The notes under the pieces were generated by a model. The model had not been told where the DNA came from and searched no databases. It saw only the letters and a list, made by a program, of their open reading frames with translations. This document shows positions 53,009 through 63,828 of a stretch of DNA of 64,000 nucleotides, in pieces. A program made the translations under genes and the position numbers. Source of the DNA: Bradyrhizobium commune (GTDB lineage Bacteria; Pseudomonadota; Alphaproteobacteria; Rhizobiales; Xanthobacteraceae); the NCBI RefSeq assembly GCF_015624505.1, contig NZ_CP061379.1, forward strand, positions 2,418,001-2,482,000. Direction: 5' to 3'. Within the stretch, counting starts at the first letter, position 1, and each line of letters opens with the position of its first letter.

Positions 53009-54335
53009 TCTGATCCCCTAACAGGCCGCGCGGCATCACGTACCAGAGCAAGAACAGGATGATGGTGCCGTGGGTGAGCATGGCGACCGACAGTGGCACG
53101 TTGAGCAGGACATGCGGCAGCACGCCGGCGGACATCAGCACGAAGCGAGGCGAAAGCCCTGCGGAGGCGCGGTTGCCGAGCGCGAGCATCAGGCCCGATC
53201 CGAGCGCGGTGAGAGGCGCAAGATAGAGGCCGACGGAGGCAACCCCTTCGGTCGCAAACAGCGACGCATTCAGATTGCCGAAGCCGTAGGTGTTCTGCAT
53301 CACCACGGCGAGCGGCTCCTGGTAGGGGCAGGACATCAGCGGCTTGAGGACGGAGACCTGGCAGAACCAGGTTTGCGGATGATGAGCGAAGAAATGGTTG
53401 TAGATGTCGAGCGCGCTCGATGCCGTCGCGATCATCCGGATGTTGATGATGTCGAACATCCGGATGCGTGCTGCGTCAGCGATCGAATAGATCTCCGTGT
53501 GATCGAGGGAGGGGATGGTGATCGATATCAGGATGACGCCGGCGAGCATCGGCAGGAAAAGCGTCAGAAGCGCGGACGTCCTGGCTTCGAAGAAGCGTGA
53601 AATGACGGCCAGTGCGATGATCCAGACAGGTGTGAAGAAGGCAAATTTGGTCAGGGTAATCGGATAAAGCAATACAAGCAGGATCAGGACGAGTGCCGTC
53701 CGCCAGCGATACCCAAGCAGCCAGTAGCAGGCGAAAGCGAACGGCAGCAATGTGCTGGAAACCCAGCCCGTGAGATACCGCACTGTTCCCGGAAATGCGA
53801 GCGCGTCGCGATAGTCGTAGATGTTTTCGATCGTGATGAGGCGGAAATTGTAGATCGAGGCCACGGCGATGGTGCCAATGGAGATCACCAGGATCAGCGT
53901 GAGCAGATGCTCGAAGCCGGCACGTGACAGCACGACGAGCTGCCGGAACGGCGCCCGGATGAACAGCATGGGCAACAGCAAGAGCACCAGCGATGCCGCC
54001 GCCGAGAACCCGGCGAGCAATCGCGGATAGCTGTACTCGGAGAAGACGTCGATCCACAGAAAGCCCAGGATCATCGTGTAGAAATAGAAGCCGGCGAAAT
54101 AGCCGAAGCTGAAGCGGGCAGCGACGAACAGCAGCGACACGACGGAGAAGGCGGCCGCGACGGTGACCGCGAGCCAGAGGCGTTCGTCGCTGAAATGGAT
54201 ATAGGACTGGAAGGCCGCGATCTTGATCAGCGACAGGCAGGCGACCGCACTGTGGAGCAGGACCAGGATCGCGAGCGCGGGCTTCGAGCCCAGTCGCAAT
54301 CGCAGATCCCCGATGATGCGGGATGGCGTGCTCAT
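52992..54335 (-). CDS. Polytopic membrane protein, O-antigen polymerase/ligase-like
   Basis: The protein is 447 residues from the ATG at 54335, with about ten to twelve hydrophobic segments (ALAILVLLHSAVACLSLI, FSFGYFAGFYFYTMILGFLW, TALVLILLVLLYPITLTKFA and others). A larger periplasmic loop lies at about residues 290-350 (HHPQTWFCQVSVLKPLMSC). This profile and the setting fit a Wzy/WaaL-like polymerase or ligase, but no invariant motif was recognised, so the product is named by resemblance only. Confidence 0.65.
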   Translation of the reverse strand: MSTPSRIIGDLRLRLGSKPALAILVLLHSAVACLSLIKIAAFQSYIHFSDERLWLAVTVAAAFSVVSLLFVAARFSFGYFAGFYFYTMILGFLWIDVFSEYSYPRLLAGFSAAASLVLLLLPMLFIRAPFRQLVVLSRAGFEHLLTLILVISIGTIAVASIYNFRLITIENIYDYRDALAFPGTVRYLTGWVSSTLLPFAFACYWLLGYRWRTALVLILLVLLYPITLTKFAFFTPVWIIALAVISRFFEARTSALLTLFLPMLAGVILISITIPSLDHTEIYSIADAARIRMFDIINIRMIATASSALDIYNHFFAHHPQTWFCQVSVLKPLMSCPYQEPLAVVMQNTYGFGNLNASLFATEGVASVGLYLAPLTALGSGLMLALGNRASAGLSPRFVLMSAGVLPHVLLNVPLSVAMLTHGTIILFLLWYVMPRGLLGDQNADRD

Positions 54336-54376
54336 TGCGGATCGACTTGCTGCGGGCAACACGGGGGCGAGCAGGA

Positions 54377-55339
<963 letters not shown>

Positions 55340-55455
55340 GATCGTTTCCAGATTACCCGGCCGGGCGGAGCAGGATGACGAGTGGTATCGGCAACGGCAG
55401 GGCTCGCCAATAGCCAAATGACGGTTTGGTTTGAGGTATTAAGATACCATATTTT

Positions 55456-56205
55456 CTAGAATTGCCGCCGCTTCAGCCAGGCGCGCGCGCCCCAATGGCC
55501 GAAGCACCAGGCCGATTTGACCAGCGGCAGCTGCTCCACGTTGCGATAGATGTTCCAGACCCATTTGGCGGACCGGACGGGCCGGCTGGAGACTGAGGAG
55601 CCCCGGACGCGATAGCGCGCCAGATCCTCATTCAGGCCATAGGCGACGTGGCCACGCCTGAGGATGGAGAGCCACAGGCAGAAATCGTCATAGCCCTCGT
55701 TGGTCATGGCGACGGGTCCGGAGATCTCGCGGTCGACCAGCGCTGTCAGCGTCGCGATCGAGGTGTTTTTCAGGAGCTGGTCGTAGCTCAGCTGCGCCGG
55801 CACCTCGATCAGGCGGCCGGAACTGGTGTTGGCCTCGTCGATGCGGCGGAACGCGGTGTAGCTGAGTGCGGCGCGCTTTTCGCTGGCAAAGGCGAGCTGT
55901 CGTTCGAGCTTGGTGGGCAGCCACAGATCGTCGCTGTCGAGGAAGGCGAGATAGCGGCCCTGCGCCTGGTCGATCGAGGCCTGGCGCGCCAGCGCCGGGC
56001 CGCCGTTCTTCGCCTGCCGGATCAGCTTGACGCGGGGATCGCGCTCGCCGATCTCGGCGATGATCGCAGGCGTGCGATCGGTCGAGCAATCATCAGCGAT
56101 CAGGAGCTCCCAGTCCGTGAAGGTCTGGGCCTGCACCGAATCGATCGTCTCCTCGATGAAGCGCTCGACATTCCAGGACGGCGTGATGATGGAGACAAGG
56201 GGCAT
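55456..56205 (-). CDS. Glycosyltransferase family 2
   Basis: The protein is 249 residues. The GT-A signatures are clear: PLVSIITPSWNVERFIEETI, LLIADDCSTDRTP, then ARQASIDQAQGRYLAFLDSDD with the DxD motif, and the acceptor-side NEGYDDFCLWLSILRRG. It is an inverting cytoplasmic transferase. The C-terminal half is basic and short, and no membrane segment is seen. It lies 12 bases after the capsule-like gene, in one transcript. Confidence 0.92.
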   Translation of the reverse strand: MPLVSIITPSWNVERFIEETIDSVQAQTFTDWELLIADDCSTDRTPAIIAEIGERDPRVKLIRQAKNGGPALARQASIDQAQGRYLAFLDSDDLWLPTKLERQLAFASEKRAALSYTAFRRIDEANTSSGRLIEVPAQLSYDQLLKNTSIATLTALVDREISGPVAMTNEGYDDFCLWLSILRRGHVAYGLNEDLARYRVRGSSVSSRPVRSAKWVWNIYRNVEQLPLVKSAWCFGHWGARAWLKRRQF

Positions 56206-56217
56206 CGCGTGATCCGT

Positions 56218-57618
56218 TCAGCCTGCATCGACCGCTTCGACAACCGCGCTTCGCAGCGAAGCCGCAAACGTATCGAGCAGCTTGGGATCGCTGATGTAGA
56301 GCTCGCCCGGAAACGAGCGCCGCCACGCGGCTTCGAAATAGGGCGCGCCCTTGGCAGGATCAAACGGGCCGGCCGCCAACGCCTCGCGCAGGCGTGCGGG
56401 CACGTCGCGCAGGCGGTCGGCGCGATAGATCAGCGGGCAGGAGCTGTAGAAGGCGTCACCCATCACCACGACCGGCTTGCCGAGCAGCAGCGCCTCGGCG
56501 CCGGACTTGCTGTTGACGGAGACGACCGCGTCGGACCGGTTCAACACGGTGTAATTGTTGGTCTGCGGCGGCAGCAGCACGAAATTGTCGAAGCGGCGCG
56601 CCAGCTCGAACAGCCGGTCGGCCAAGATCGCGCCGATCTGGGCGGGGTGCTCCTTGACCACCAGCACATGTGAATCCGGAATTGTGCGCAGCAGGAAATC
56701 GACGGTGGCGACCTGATCGAGATAATCCGGCGAGCGCAGCGTCAGCGCCATGTCGGCCGGCACGTGGAAGGGATAGTAGACGAAGCGCGTCTCGGGGATC
56801 GGACGATAAAGCTTCTTGAGCCGCGTCGCGTTGACGGCCATCGCGGCGTGCACGCGGGCGTGGCGCAGATTGTGCCCGAACTCCTGGTGCTTGCCGAGCG
56901 CGAACTGGTCCCACAGCTTTTCGGCAAGGCGGCGCGAGTTGCGCAGGTTGAGCACCTTCTTGAAGGCCGCCGAGTAATGATGCTGATCCTTCTTGGGGAT
57001 GACGATGGCCTGCTGCTTCAATGTGTCGTCGAGATAGGCGCGCACTTCGGCCGAGATGGCATCGGAGGGCGTGGCCATCACCTGCGGCGCGGCGAGACTG
57101 TCGGGCGTGAAGTACATCCGCCCGCGGAAGAACGACGGCTCGATGAACCAGTTGCGGATGCCGCGGCGTCTTGCGGCGTAGAAGCTCGCAATCACCGAGA
57201 GGAAGCCGCCGAGCTCCTGCACCAGCACGGCGCGCTTGCCTTGCGCTTCGAGCCGGTCGAGCAAGGCTTCCATGGCGTTGGCATAGATCATGAACCGGCG
57301 GCGCAGCGCTGCGGTGTCGCGAATGCCGAAGGTGAAGCGCTCATGGCTGAACAGGAAATTGGAGCCGTCGAGGCCATAGGCCTCGATCCGCGCATCGAAT
57401 GCCTTGCGGTCCTCGGGCGAGGGGCCGGTCTTGAGGCCCTCGCGGTACATGTTCGTAACCGGCACACCCGCGGCCTCTGACATCTCGGCGCTGCGGTCGT
57501 CGAAGGCGAGCAGCTCGACCTCGCAGCCCGTCGCGCGCAGACGCTGCGCGACCGGGAGCCAGAACCGGGTCTGGTATTCCGCGAGCGTCGTGATGAGGAT
57601 GGTCTTGGGGAAGCTCAT
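56218..57618 (-). CDS. Capsule polysaccharide synthesis (KpsS/Capsule_synth-like) protein
   Basis: The protein is 466 residues from the ATG at 57618. The N-terminal part reads TILITTLAEYQTRFWLPVA. The C-terminal part carries a glycosyltransferase-like fold with HVLVVKEHPAQIGAI, FDNFVLLPPQTNNYTVLN, AVVSVNSKSGAEALLLGKPV and GDAFYSSCPLIYR. These resemble the Capsule_synth family of KpsC/KpsS, which add Kdo to a lipid carrier in capsule export. It sits at the divergent border with the pseG gene. Confidence 0.75.
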   Translation of the reverse strand: MSFPKTILITTLAEYQTRFWLPVAQRLRATGCEVELLAFDDRSAEMSEAAGVPVTNMYREGLKTGPSPEDRKAFDARIEAYGLDGSNFLFSHERFTFGIRDTAALRRRFMIYANAMEALLDRLEAQGKRAVLVQELGGFLSVIASFYAARRRGIRNWFIEPSFFRGRMYFTPDSLAAPQVMATPSDAISAEVRAYLDDTLKQQAIVIPKKDQHHYSAAFKKVLNLRNSRRLAEKLWDQFALGKHQEFGHNLRHARVHAAMAVNATRLKKLYRPIPETRFVYYPFHVPADMALTLRSPDYLDQVATVDFLLRTIPDSHVLVVKEHPAQIGAILADRLFELARRFDNFVLLPPQTNNYTVLNRSDAVVSVNSKSGAEALLLGKPVVVMGDAFYSSCPLIYRADRLRDVPARLREALAAGPFDPAKGAPYFEAAWRRSFPGELYISDPKLLDTFAASLRSAVVEAVDAG

Positions 57619-57774
57619 GCTGAGGGCAGGGGGGCTCGGTTGCCGTTCCCGCATATAGAAGCCGGTACGATAGCTCAAGCTTGATTAGAGTGAGTTCCGC
57701 CGTTGAATTGTGGTAGTTGACGGCCCCATTGGGACGCAAGCTGCCTGTAGAGCAGGACATGCCGGGTCGAATCG

Positions 57775-58869
57775 ATGAAAAATGACCGCGTAATCTTTCG
57801 CGTCGACGGGTCGGTCGAGATGGGCATGGGCCATCTGACGCGCTGTCTCACGCTCGCCGGCGCGCTTGCCGAGCACGGCGCGCGCTCGTGCTTTCTGATG
57901 CGAGGTCACGCGGCCGGTCTGGCCGAACTGGTACAGCGCAATGGACATGCCGTGCAGCTTCTGCCTGATCCTGACGCCTGGACCCCCGGGACGATCCAGG
58001 ATGGCGGCCTTCACGCCCATTGGCTGCCGACGACATGGCAAGGGGACGCCGAGCAGACGTCCCGCGCAATGGATGGGCTTGGTCCGGCCGATTGGCTGGT
58101 CGTCGATCACTATGCCCTCGATGCTCGCTGGGAGAGCGCATGCCGCCGCGAGGGCCTGCGAATTCTTGCGATCGACGATCTCGCCGATCGCGCGCATGGC
58201 TGCGATATCCTTCTCGATCAGAACCTCGTTCGGCAGATGGACACGCGCTATCGTGACAGATTGCCGGAGGCCTGCGTGCGGCTGCTTGGGCCGCGATACG
58301 CGCTGCTTCGTCCAGATTTCCTCGCGCAGCGTCGCCTGTTGACAGGCCGCAGCGGCAAGATCGGTCGTATCCTGGTTTGCTACGGCGGCTCCGATCCGAC
58401 CAATGAGACTGCCAGGGCGGTAAGGGCGCTCGCAAATCTCGCGATCCCGTCGGTCGCGGTCGACGTTGTCGTCGGCATGAGCAATCCGCACGTCGAGTCG
58501 ATTGCGCGACTTTGCAGCGGATTGCCGCGGGCAGAGGTGCACCGGGGCGCAAACAACATCGCCGAGCTGATGCGACAGGCAGACCTTTCGATCGGCGCTG
58601 GCGGCGTGATGAGCTGGGAGCGTTGTTGTCTGGGCCTGCCAGCCGTGGTGGTCGACATTGCCGCAAACCAGGTTGGTGCATTGACGGCGCTGGCTGATAG
58701 GGGGGCGGCTCTCTATCTCGGGGCGGCCGCCTCCGTCACCGTCGAAGCGCTAGGCAATGCCATTGGCGAACTGATGGACGATTCGAACCGGGCGAGAGCG
58801 CTCGGGGAGGCCGCCTTTGCGCTTGTCGACGGCGAGGGGCGGAGCCGGGTCGCGGCCGCCTGCGGATAG
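57775..58869 (+). CDS. pseG: PseG: UDP-2,4-diacetamido-trideoxy-altropyranose hydrolase
   Basis: The protein is 364 residues and carries the PseG signature near the start, GSVEMGMGHLTRCLTLAGAL (catalytic His20). Further matches are DWLVVDHYALDARWE, AIDDLADRAHGCDILLDQNL and LLGPRYALLRPDF. A GT-B-like second half follows (ILVCYGGSDPTNET, DLSIGAGGVMSWERCCLG). It removes UDP from the bacterial sugar before PseI forms pseudaminic acid. It starts divergently from the capsule-like gene. Confidence 0.9.
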   Translation: MKNDRVIFRVDGSVEMGMGHLTRCLTLAGALAEHGARSCFLMRGHAAGLAELVQRNGHAVQLLPDPDAWTPGTIQDGGLHAHWLPTTWQGDAEQTSRAMDGLGPADWLVVDHYALDARWESACRREGLRILAIDDLADRAHGCDILLDQNLVRQMDTRYRDRLPEACVRLLGPRYALLRPDFLAQRRLLTGRSGKIGRILVCYGGSDPTNETARAVRALANLAIPSVAVDVVVGMSNPHVESIARLCSGLPRAEVHRGANNIAELMRQADLSIGAGGVMSWERCCLGLPAVVVDIAANQVGALTALADRGAALYLGAAASVTVEALGNAIGELMDDSNRARALGEAAFALVDGEGRSRVAAACG

Positions 58870-59025
58870 GTCGTTGATTTCGGGGGCAAAATCGGGATCA
58901 AAATCCTCGGGGCGTTCGCGGTTCGGGTTCCCGGGTCACGGGCCAGCTATTTGGTGCGCATCGGGACTTTTGTGCTAAACGCTGGGCTCAACTTGGGAAT
59001 TCCGCGGTTTGTCCGTCGGTCGAAG

Positions 59026-59676
59026 ATGAAGATTTCGATACTCTGCTCCAGTACATCGCATCCGATCTACCCCGATCTCCAGCATTGGGTGCAGGTCGCG
59101 GGCGCTGCACACGACGTCGAACTTGTGCACAAGAAGGCCGAGCTCTCGGGCGGCGATCTGCTGTTCCTGATCTCGTGTCACGAGATCATCTCTGCACAGG
59201 ATCGCGCGCGATACGGCAAGAGCCTCGTGATCCATGCGAGCGATCTTCCGCAGGGGCGCGGCTGGTCGCCCCACGTCTGGCAGATCCTCGAGGGGAAGAG
59301 CGATATCGTGGTTTCCCTGCTGGAGGCCGAGGACCAGGTTGATACGGGTGCCATATGGGCGCGGCGCCATATGGTTCTGGAAGGCCACGAGCTGTACGAT
59401 GAGATCAACGCGAAGCTGTTTGCGATCGAACTCGATCTCATGAACGAGGCTTTGGCGAGCATCGGAAAAGAGGCGCCGGCTCCCCAGGACGGTCGCGCGC
59501 CGACCTACTACCCGCGCCGTTCGCCGGAGGATTCGAGGCTGGATCCCGCCCGGCCGCTCGCCCAGCAGTTCGATCTTCTTCGGGTGGCGGATCCCGAGCG
59601 CTTTCCTGCGTTCTTCGATTTTCGTGGTCACCGTTATCTGGTGCGCATCGAAAAGGCTGGAGCAAATGATGACTGA
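59026..59676 (+). CDS. Formyltransferase-like protein in a pseudaminic-acid cluster
   Basis: The protein is 216 residues from the ATG at 59026. It resembles the N-terminal catalytic domain of formyltransferases: LLFLISCHEIISAQDRAR, then VIHASDLPQGRGWSPHVWQI, where the second contains the His-x-Ser-x-Leu-Pro-x-Gly-Arg-Gly pattern. EAEDQVDTGAIWARR has the family's Asp-Thr-Gly. A cytosolic sugar N-formylation is likely, using formyl-THF. The pseI gene overlaps its stop. It stands where PseH, an N-acetyltransferase, would be expected in other clusters. Confidence 0.72.
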   Translation: MKISILCSSTSHPIYPDLQHWVQVAGAAHDVELVHKKAELSGGDLLFLISCHEIISAQDRARYGKSLVIHASDLPQGRGWSPHVWQILEGKSDIVVSLLEAEDQVDTGAIWARRHMVLEGHELYDEINAKLFAIELDLMNEALASIGKEAPAPQDGRAPTYYPRRSPEDSRLDPARPLAQQFDLLRVADPERFPAFFDFRGHRYLVRIEKAGANDD

Positions 59677-60778
59677 CACCATAACCATTGCCGGGCGATC
59701 GATCGGCAAGTCTCACGAGCCGTTCGTCATTGCTGAGATGTCGGGCAACCACAACCAGTCGCTTGATCGGGCATTGGCGATCGTCGATGCGGCTGCCAAG
59801 GCAGGTGCTCACGCCCTCAAGCTGCAGACCTACACCGCCGACACGATGACGCTCGAACTCGCGCGCGGCGAGTTCTTCATCGATGATCCCAACAGCCTGT
59901 GGAAGGGCCGTTCGCTGCACGAGCTCTATCAGCAGGCCTACACGCCGTGGGAGTGGCATGCCCCGATCTTCGAACGTGCGCGATCACTCGGGATGATCCC
60001 GTTCTCGACGCCGTTCGATGCCACCGCCGTCGACTTTCTCGAAAGCCTCGGCGTCGCCTGCTACAAGATCGCGTCGTTCGAGAACACGGATTTGCCGCTC
60101 ATTCGCAAGGTCGCGGCGACCGGCAAGCCCACGATCATCTCGACGGGCATGGCCACGGTAGCCGATCTCGACGAGACGGTGCGCACCGCGAGAGCGGCAG
60201 GCTGCGAGCAGCTCGTCCTGCTGAAATGCACGAGCACCTATCCGGCGGCACCCTCCGACACCAATCTGCTGACGATCCCCCATATGCGGACGTTGTTCGG
60301 TTGCGAGGTCGGGCTTTCCGACCACACGTTCGGGATCGGCGCATCGGTGGCAAGCGTCGCCCTCGGGGCCACCGTGATCGAGAAGCATTTCACGCTCGCG
60401 CGCGCCGACGGTGGCGTCGACTCCACGTTCTCGATGGAGCCCGAGGAGATGGCGGCCCTTGTGGTCGAGACCAAGCGTGCCTGGCTTGCCCTTGGCCAAG
60501 TGTACTATGGCTTGACCGAGAAGGAGAGCAAGTCGCTTGTCTTCCGCCGCTCGCTCTATGTGGCGGAGGATCTCGCTCCGGGTGACGTGCTGACGGAGAA
60601 GAACCTGCGCATCATCCGGCCTGGTCTCGGCCTGCCGCCGAAATATTTCGAGGTCTTGCTGGGCAAACGGGTCGGGCGGTCGATTAGTCGCGGCACGCCG
60701 ATGAGCTGGGATCTGCTGTCGTCCGAGGACGGGGCTGCGCCGGCGCCGCTGGGGATGTCGAGGAGCGCTCGTGGCTAA
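59669..60778 (+). CDS. pseI: PseI: pseudaminic acid synthase (NeuB family)
   Basis: The protein is 369 residues. The ATG at 59669 is preferred over 59666 because GGAG ends six bases before it. NeuB-type TIM-barrel motifs are present: EPFVIAEMSGNHNQSLDRAL, GAHALKLQTYTADTMTL, GVACYKIASFENTDLPLI and KHFTLARADGGVDSTFSM. A C-terminal SAF domain follows (LYVAEDLAPGDVLTEKNL). It condenses phosphoenolpyruvate with the diamino-trideoxyhexose made by PseG. The gene overlaps the formyltransferase before it and the next gene after it. Confidence 0.93.
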   Translation: MTDTITIAGRSIGKSHEPFVIAEMSGNHNQSLDRALAIVDAAAKAGAHALKLQTYTADTMTLELARGEFFIDDPNSLWKGRSLHELYQQAYTPWEWHAPIFERARSLGMIPFSTPFDATAVDFLESLGVACYKIASFENTDLPLIRKVAATGKPTIISTGMATVADLDETVRTARAAGCEQLVLLKCTSTYPAAPSDTNLLTIPHMRTLFGCEVGLSDHTFGIGASVASVALGATVIEKHFTLARADGGVDSTFSMEPEEMAALVVETKRAWLALGQVYYGLTEKESKSLVFRRSLYVAEDLAPGDVLTEKNLRIIRPGLGLPPKYFEVLLGKRVGRSISRGTPMSWDLLSSEDGAAPAPLGMSRSARG

Positions 60779-62168
60779 CAAGCCGCATGTCTGTCTGGTC
60801 GTTGACAACCCGCTTCGCGATCTCGAAGGGTTGGTGTTGCTCGCGCGGCAGCTATCGACGCGCGGGGCGCGTGCGACGCTGGTCCCAATGTACGAACAGG
60901 GATTCGACGTTCCGGCCCTTCAGCCGGATCTCGTGCTGGTGAACTACACAAGGCCCAACAACGCCGATCTGATCAAGTCCTACAAGCGGGCCGGAATTCT
61001 CGTTGGCGTCCTCGACACGGAGGGGATCGGCGGCAAGAATGCGGACCAGTTCGCGACCATGGTGAAGAGCGCGGGGTGCCCCGAGCTGGTTGATCTCTAC
61101 TGTGTCTGGGGGCAGTCACAATATGCAGCGTTCCTGCGGCAGAAGACAGTCGCAGAAGATCTCCTGCACGTTACCGGGTGTCCCCGCTATGATTTCTGCG
61201 CGCCACCCTGGCGGGCGGCCCTGCCGAAGCCATCGGTCGGCTCGGGCTACGTGCTCATCAACACCAATTTCCCGACCGTCAATCCGCGCTTCTCGACCGG
61301 CTCGGCGCATGAAGAGGAGTCGATGGTCAAGGCCGGCTTCTCGCGCGAGTTCGCGCGGCAGTTCATCGCCGACGGCGGCCATGCCCATCGCAACGCATTG
61401 GACATGGCGATCAAGCTCGCCAGGCACTTCGTCGATGTGGAATTCGTGCTGCGGCCGCATCCGTTCGAAAATATCAACTCGTATGACGCGTTCGCCGCGT
61501 TGCCGAATGCAAAGGTGATTCAGAGCGGGACGTCGCTCGAATGGATCAGCGGCGCGCGTCTGCTCGTTCACCAGAACTGCTCCACCGCGATCGAGGCAAC
61601 CATGCTGAATGTGGAGCCGCTGAGCATGGAGTGGTTCAACACGCCGGCGCTGCGTCTCGACGCCGCGACGCGGGTCAGCCGGGGCGCGGCCGCAGAAGCC
61701 GACATGATCGAGCTGGTCCGGCAGGGTCTCGAAAATCGCTTGCCGCCGCTGCCTTCCGAGACCGGGAGGTTTCGTCGAGAGATCATCGATGAACTCTATA
61801 CCGCCATGGACGGCGCGAGCTCTGTCCGGGTGTCCGAGGCGGTCCTCGCCACGATCGCTACGCCCGCGCGAGGCGAGCCGGCGGCGAAGGTCTTGCCGGC
61901 GCCGTCCTTGCGCGGGCTGGCGGCCGATGCGGTTCGTCGAACGCTCGGCCACAGGGCGAGTGCGCTGTTGCGTCGAACCACCAGCTCTGCTGAGAACGAG
62001 CGTCGCCGGGCCGGAAAAGTGTTCGATGTCGAGGCGGTGAACGCGATATTGCAGCGTCTCGACGGGGCCTCGGTGGACCGCCGGAGATTTGTCGCGCGGC
62101 CGGCCGTGAGCGAACGGATGAAGCGAATGGCGAGCGGGGCGAGCCTCCAGCTTGCGGAAGCGAACTGA
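60771..62168 (+). CDS. Surface carbohydrate biosynthesis protein, glycosyltransferase-like
   Basis: The protein is 465 residues from a GTG at 60771, overlapping the last eight bases of pseI. It starts KPHVCLVVDNPLRDLEGLVL and has DLVLVNYTRPNNADLIKSY, GILVGVLDTEGIGG, VLINTNFPTVNPRF and LRPHPFENINSYDAF. LVHQNCSTAIEAT near residue 270 is a donor-site-like feature. This matches proteins annotated as surface carbohydrate biosynthesis in pseudaminic-acid loci; a pseudaminyl transferase is a reasonable but unproved role. Confidence 0.75.
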   Translation: MANKPHVCLVVDNPLRDLEGLVLLARQLSTRGARATLVPMYEQGFDVPALQPDLVLVNYTRPNNADLIKSYKRAGILVGVLDTEGIGGKNADQFATMVKSAGCPELVDLYCVWGQSQYAAFLRQKTVAEDLLHVTGCPRYDFCAPPWRAALPKPSVGSGYVLINTNFPTVNPRFSTGSAHEEESMVKAGFSREFARQFIADGGHAHRNALDMAIKLARHFVDVEFVLRPHPFENINSYDAFAALPNAKVIQSGTSLEWISGARLLVHQNCSTAIEATMLNVEPLSMEWFNTPALRLDAATRVSRGAAAEADMIELVRQGLENRLPPLPSETGRFRREIIDELYTAMDGASSVRVSEAVLATIATPARGEPAAKVLPAPSLRGLAADAVRRTLGHRASALLRRTTSSAENERRRAGKVFDVEAVNAILQRLDGASVDRRRFVARPAVSERMKRMASGASLQLAEAN

Positions 62169-62171
62169 CCA

Positions 62172-63680
62172 GTGCTGCGCCGATTCCTGCATAACACTGC
62201 GATTTCGGCCGTAGCCTACGGCCTTGCCGGGGTGCTCGGCCTGTTCGCGGTCGGACTGATCGCGAAATCCTACGGCCTGGCGGTTCTTGGCTTGATCGTG
62301 CTGGTGCGCGGATTTCTTCCGAGCGGCTTTCTCATTCTGATCGATTTCGGCGTCTCCGAGATCACGACCCAGGTGATCGCTCGCGGCCGGCTCGGAGATT
62401 GGTCGGCGGCCAGCGAGAAGATATCGCTCCTGACCGTGATCGCGGCCATTGCCGGTGTCGTCTCGAGCATCGTGCTTTGGCTCGCGGCAGCCAGCCTTGC
62501 CCTCGTTTTCAAGGTCGCGCCGGAACAAGCACCGGCGTTCGTGTCTATTCTCAAGATCACCGCGCTGATCCTCCCGATCGCTTTCGTCGGGCTGATCGCC
62601 GAGGGCGCGCTGAAGGGTTTTGAGGAATATGGCTGGCTTCGCTTGACGGAGGTGGGCGGCAGCGTCCTCTACGTGGCCTCGATCTATCTCGCTGTCTGGC
62701 AAAACGCCGCCTTTGAATGGATCGCCTATGCGTATCTTGCCGCCATGGTTGCAAAGTACCTGGTGCTGGCGCTGGTCATCCATCTTGCGGTGCGTGGCAC
62801 GCCGCTCCGCTTCTGCCGCTGGACGTCGGGGAGCCGGCAGGATGTCGCTTATCGCTCCTGGCTGATGTTCAACAACAGGATCGCGGGCACCCTGCAGCAA
62901 GCCATCATTCCGCTGCTCATTGGCGCACTCTACGGTCCCGTCGAGGTCGGGGCCTTCGACCTGCTCACGCGGTTGCCGCGCTTTCTGAAAACCACGATGA
63001 GCCCGCTTTACTCGGCGATCCTTCCCATCTCCACCCATCTCGACGAGAAAACCGACGTTCGGCGATTGCAGTTGCTTGGCCGGAACGGCCTGGTCCTGCC
63101 GGCTGCCGTCATCATCCCGATCCTCGTCGTGATTGGGCTGTTCTCCGAGAACATATTGAAGGTGTGGGTCGGCGCGGAGCATGCGGATCAATGGCCATGG
63201 CTTGCCCTCGCGCTGTTCGTGCCTGCCGTGAGCGTCATGTTGGGTGCGGGGCAAACGGCGCTGATGGTCCGGTCGGATTTTCTCCGCATCAACACGCGTT
63301 TTCTCTATTTGCAGGTGCTGACGCAATACATCGTCACCGCGATCGCGGCGGTCTGGTTGCGCGAGCGTGCCTTCATCCTCGGTTGGGTGGTGTCCTACAT
63401 CCTCTTTGCGCCGCTCATTGCTCACCGCATGCTGTCCTTCATGAGCCTGCCGAATTCGTTATTCTGGCAGCAGCTCGGCAGACAGATGATGGTGGCGGCG
63501 ATCCTGGCGGCGATGGCGGCCAGCTACAAGATGTACTCTGAACCGACGACCCTGCCGGCCTTGTTCGTCGTGGGGACGATTGCCTGCATCGCGGCGTGGG
63601 CGCTCAGCATCACCCTGATTCTCTCGCGCACCGACCGGGCCATGGTGGGCAAATTCGCCCGCGCGATGTCGCAGCGCTGA
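62172..63680 (+). CDS. Polysaccharide flippase (oligosaccharide translocase, Wzx-like)
   Basis: The protein is 502 residues from a GTG at 62172, three bases after the upstream stop. Twelve to fourteen membrane segments follow (LRRFLHNTAISAVAYGLAGV, VVSSIVLWLAAASLALVF, VLPAAVIIPILVVIGLFSE), typical of polysaccharide exporters of the Wzx/MATE group. It closes the pseudaminic-acid operon and is distinct from the flippase at 47299, so two separate glycans may be exported. Confidence 0.85.
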   Translation: MLRRFLHNTAISAVAYGLAGVLGLFAVGLIAKSYGLAVLGLIVLVRGFLPSGFLILIDFGVSEITTQVIARGRLGDWSAASEKISLLTVIAAIAGVVSSIVLWLAAASLALVFKVAPEQAPAFVSILKITALILPIAFVGLIAEGALKGFEEYGWLRLTEVGGSVLYVASIYLAVWQNAAFEWIAYAYLAAMVAKYLVLALVIHLAVRGTPLRFCRWTSGSRQDVAYRSWLMFNNRIAGTLQQAIIPLLIGALYGPVEVGAFDLLTRLPRFLKTTMSPLYSAILPISTHLDEKTDVRRLQLLGRNGLVLPAAVIIPILVVIGLFSENILKVWVGAEHADQWPWLALALFVPAVSVMLGAGQTALMVRSDFLRINTRFLYLQVLTQYIVTAIAAVWLRERAFILGWVVSYILFAPLIAHRMLSFMSLPNSLFWQQLGRQMMVAAILAAMAASYKMYSEPTTLPALFVVGTIACIAAWALSITLILSRTDRAMVGKFARAMSQR

Positions 63681-63828
63681 TGGACCCTGTGCCCCATGGC
63701 GTCGTAAGGTTCCGCACCGACACTCTGCGGTTGCTCGTGTTTGCTGGATTTGCTAAGCGCAGACCGGCTGATCTAAGCCTCTTCGAAATAGAACGAATCT
63801 TATTTCCGGCAGGATCGGGGGCGGCAAA

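Noticed and set aside
61116..63425. 769-codon minus-strand frame across the surface carbohydrate and flippase genes
   Set aside because: High-GC antisense artefact, rich in Arg, Gly, Asp and His; both plus-strand genes are supported by motifs and overlaps.
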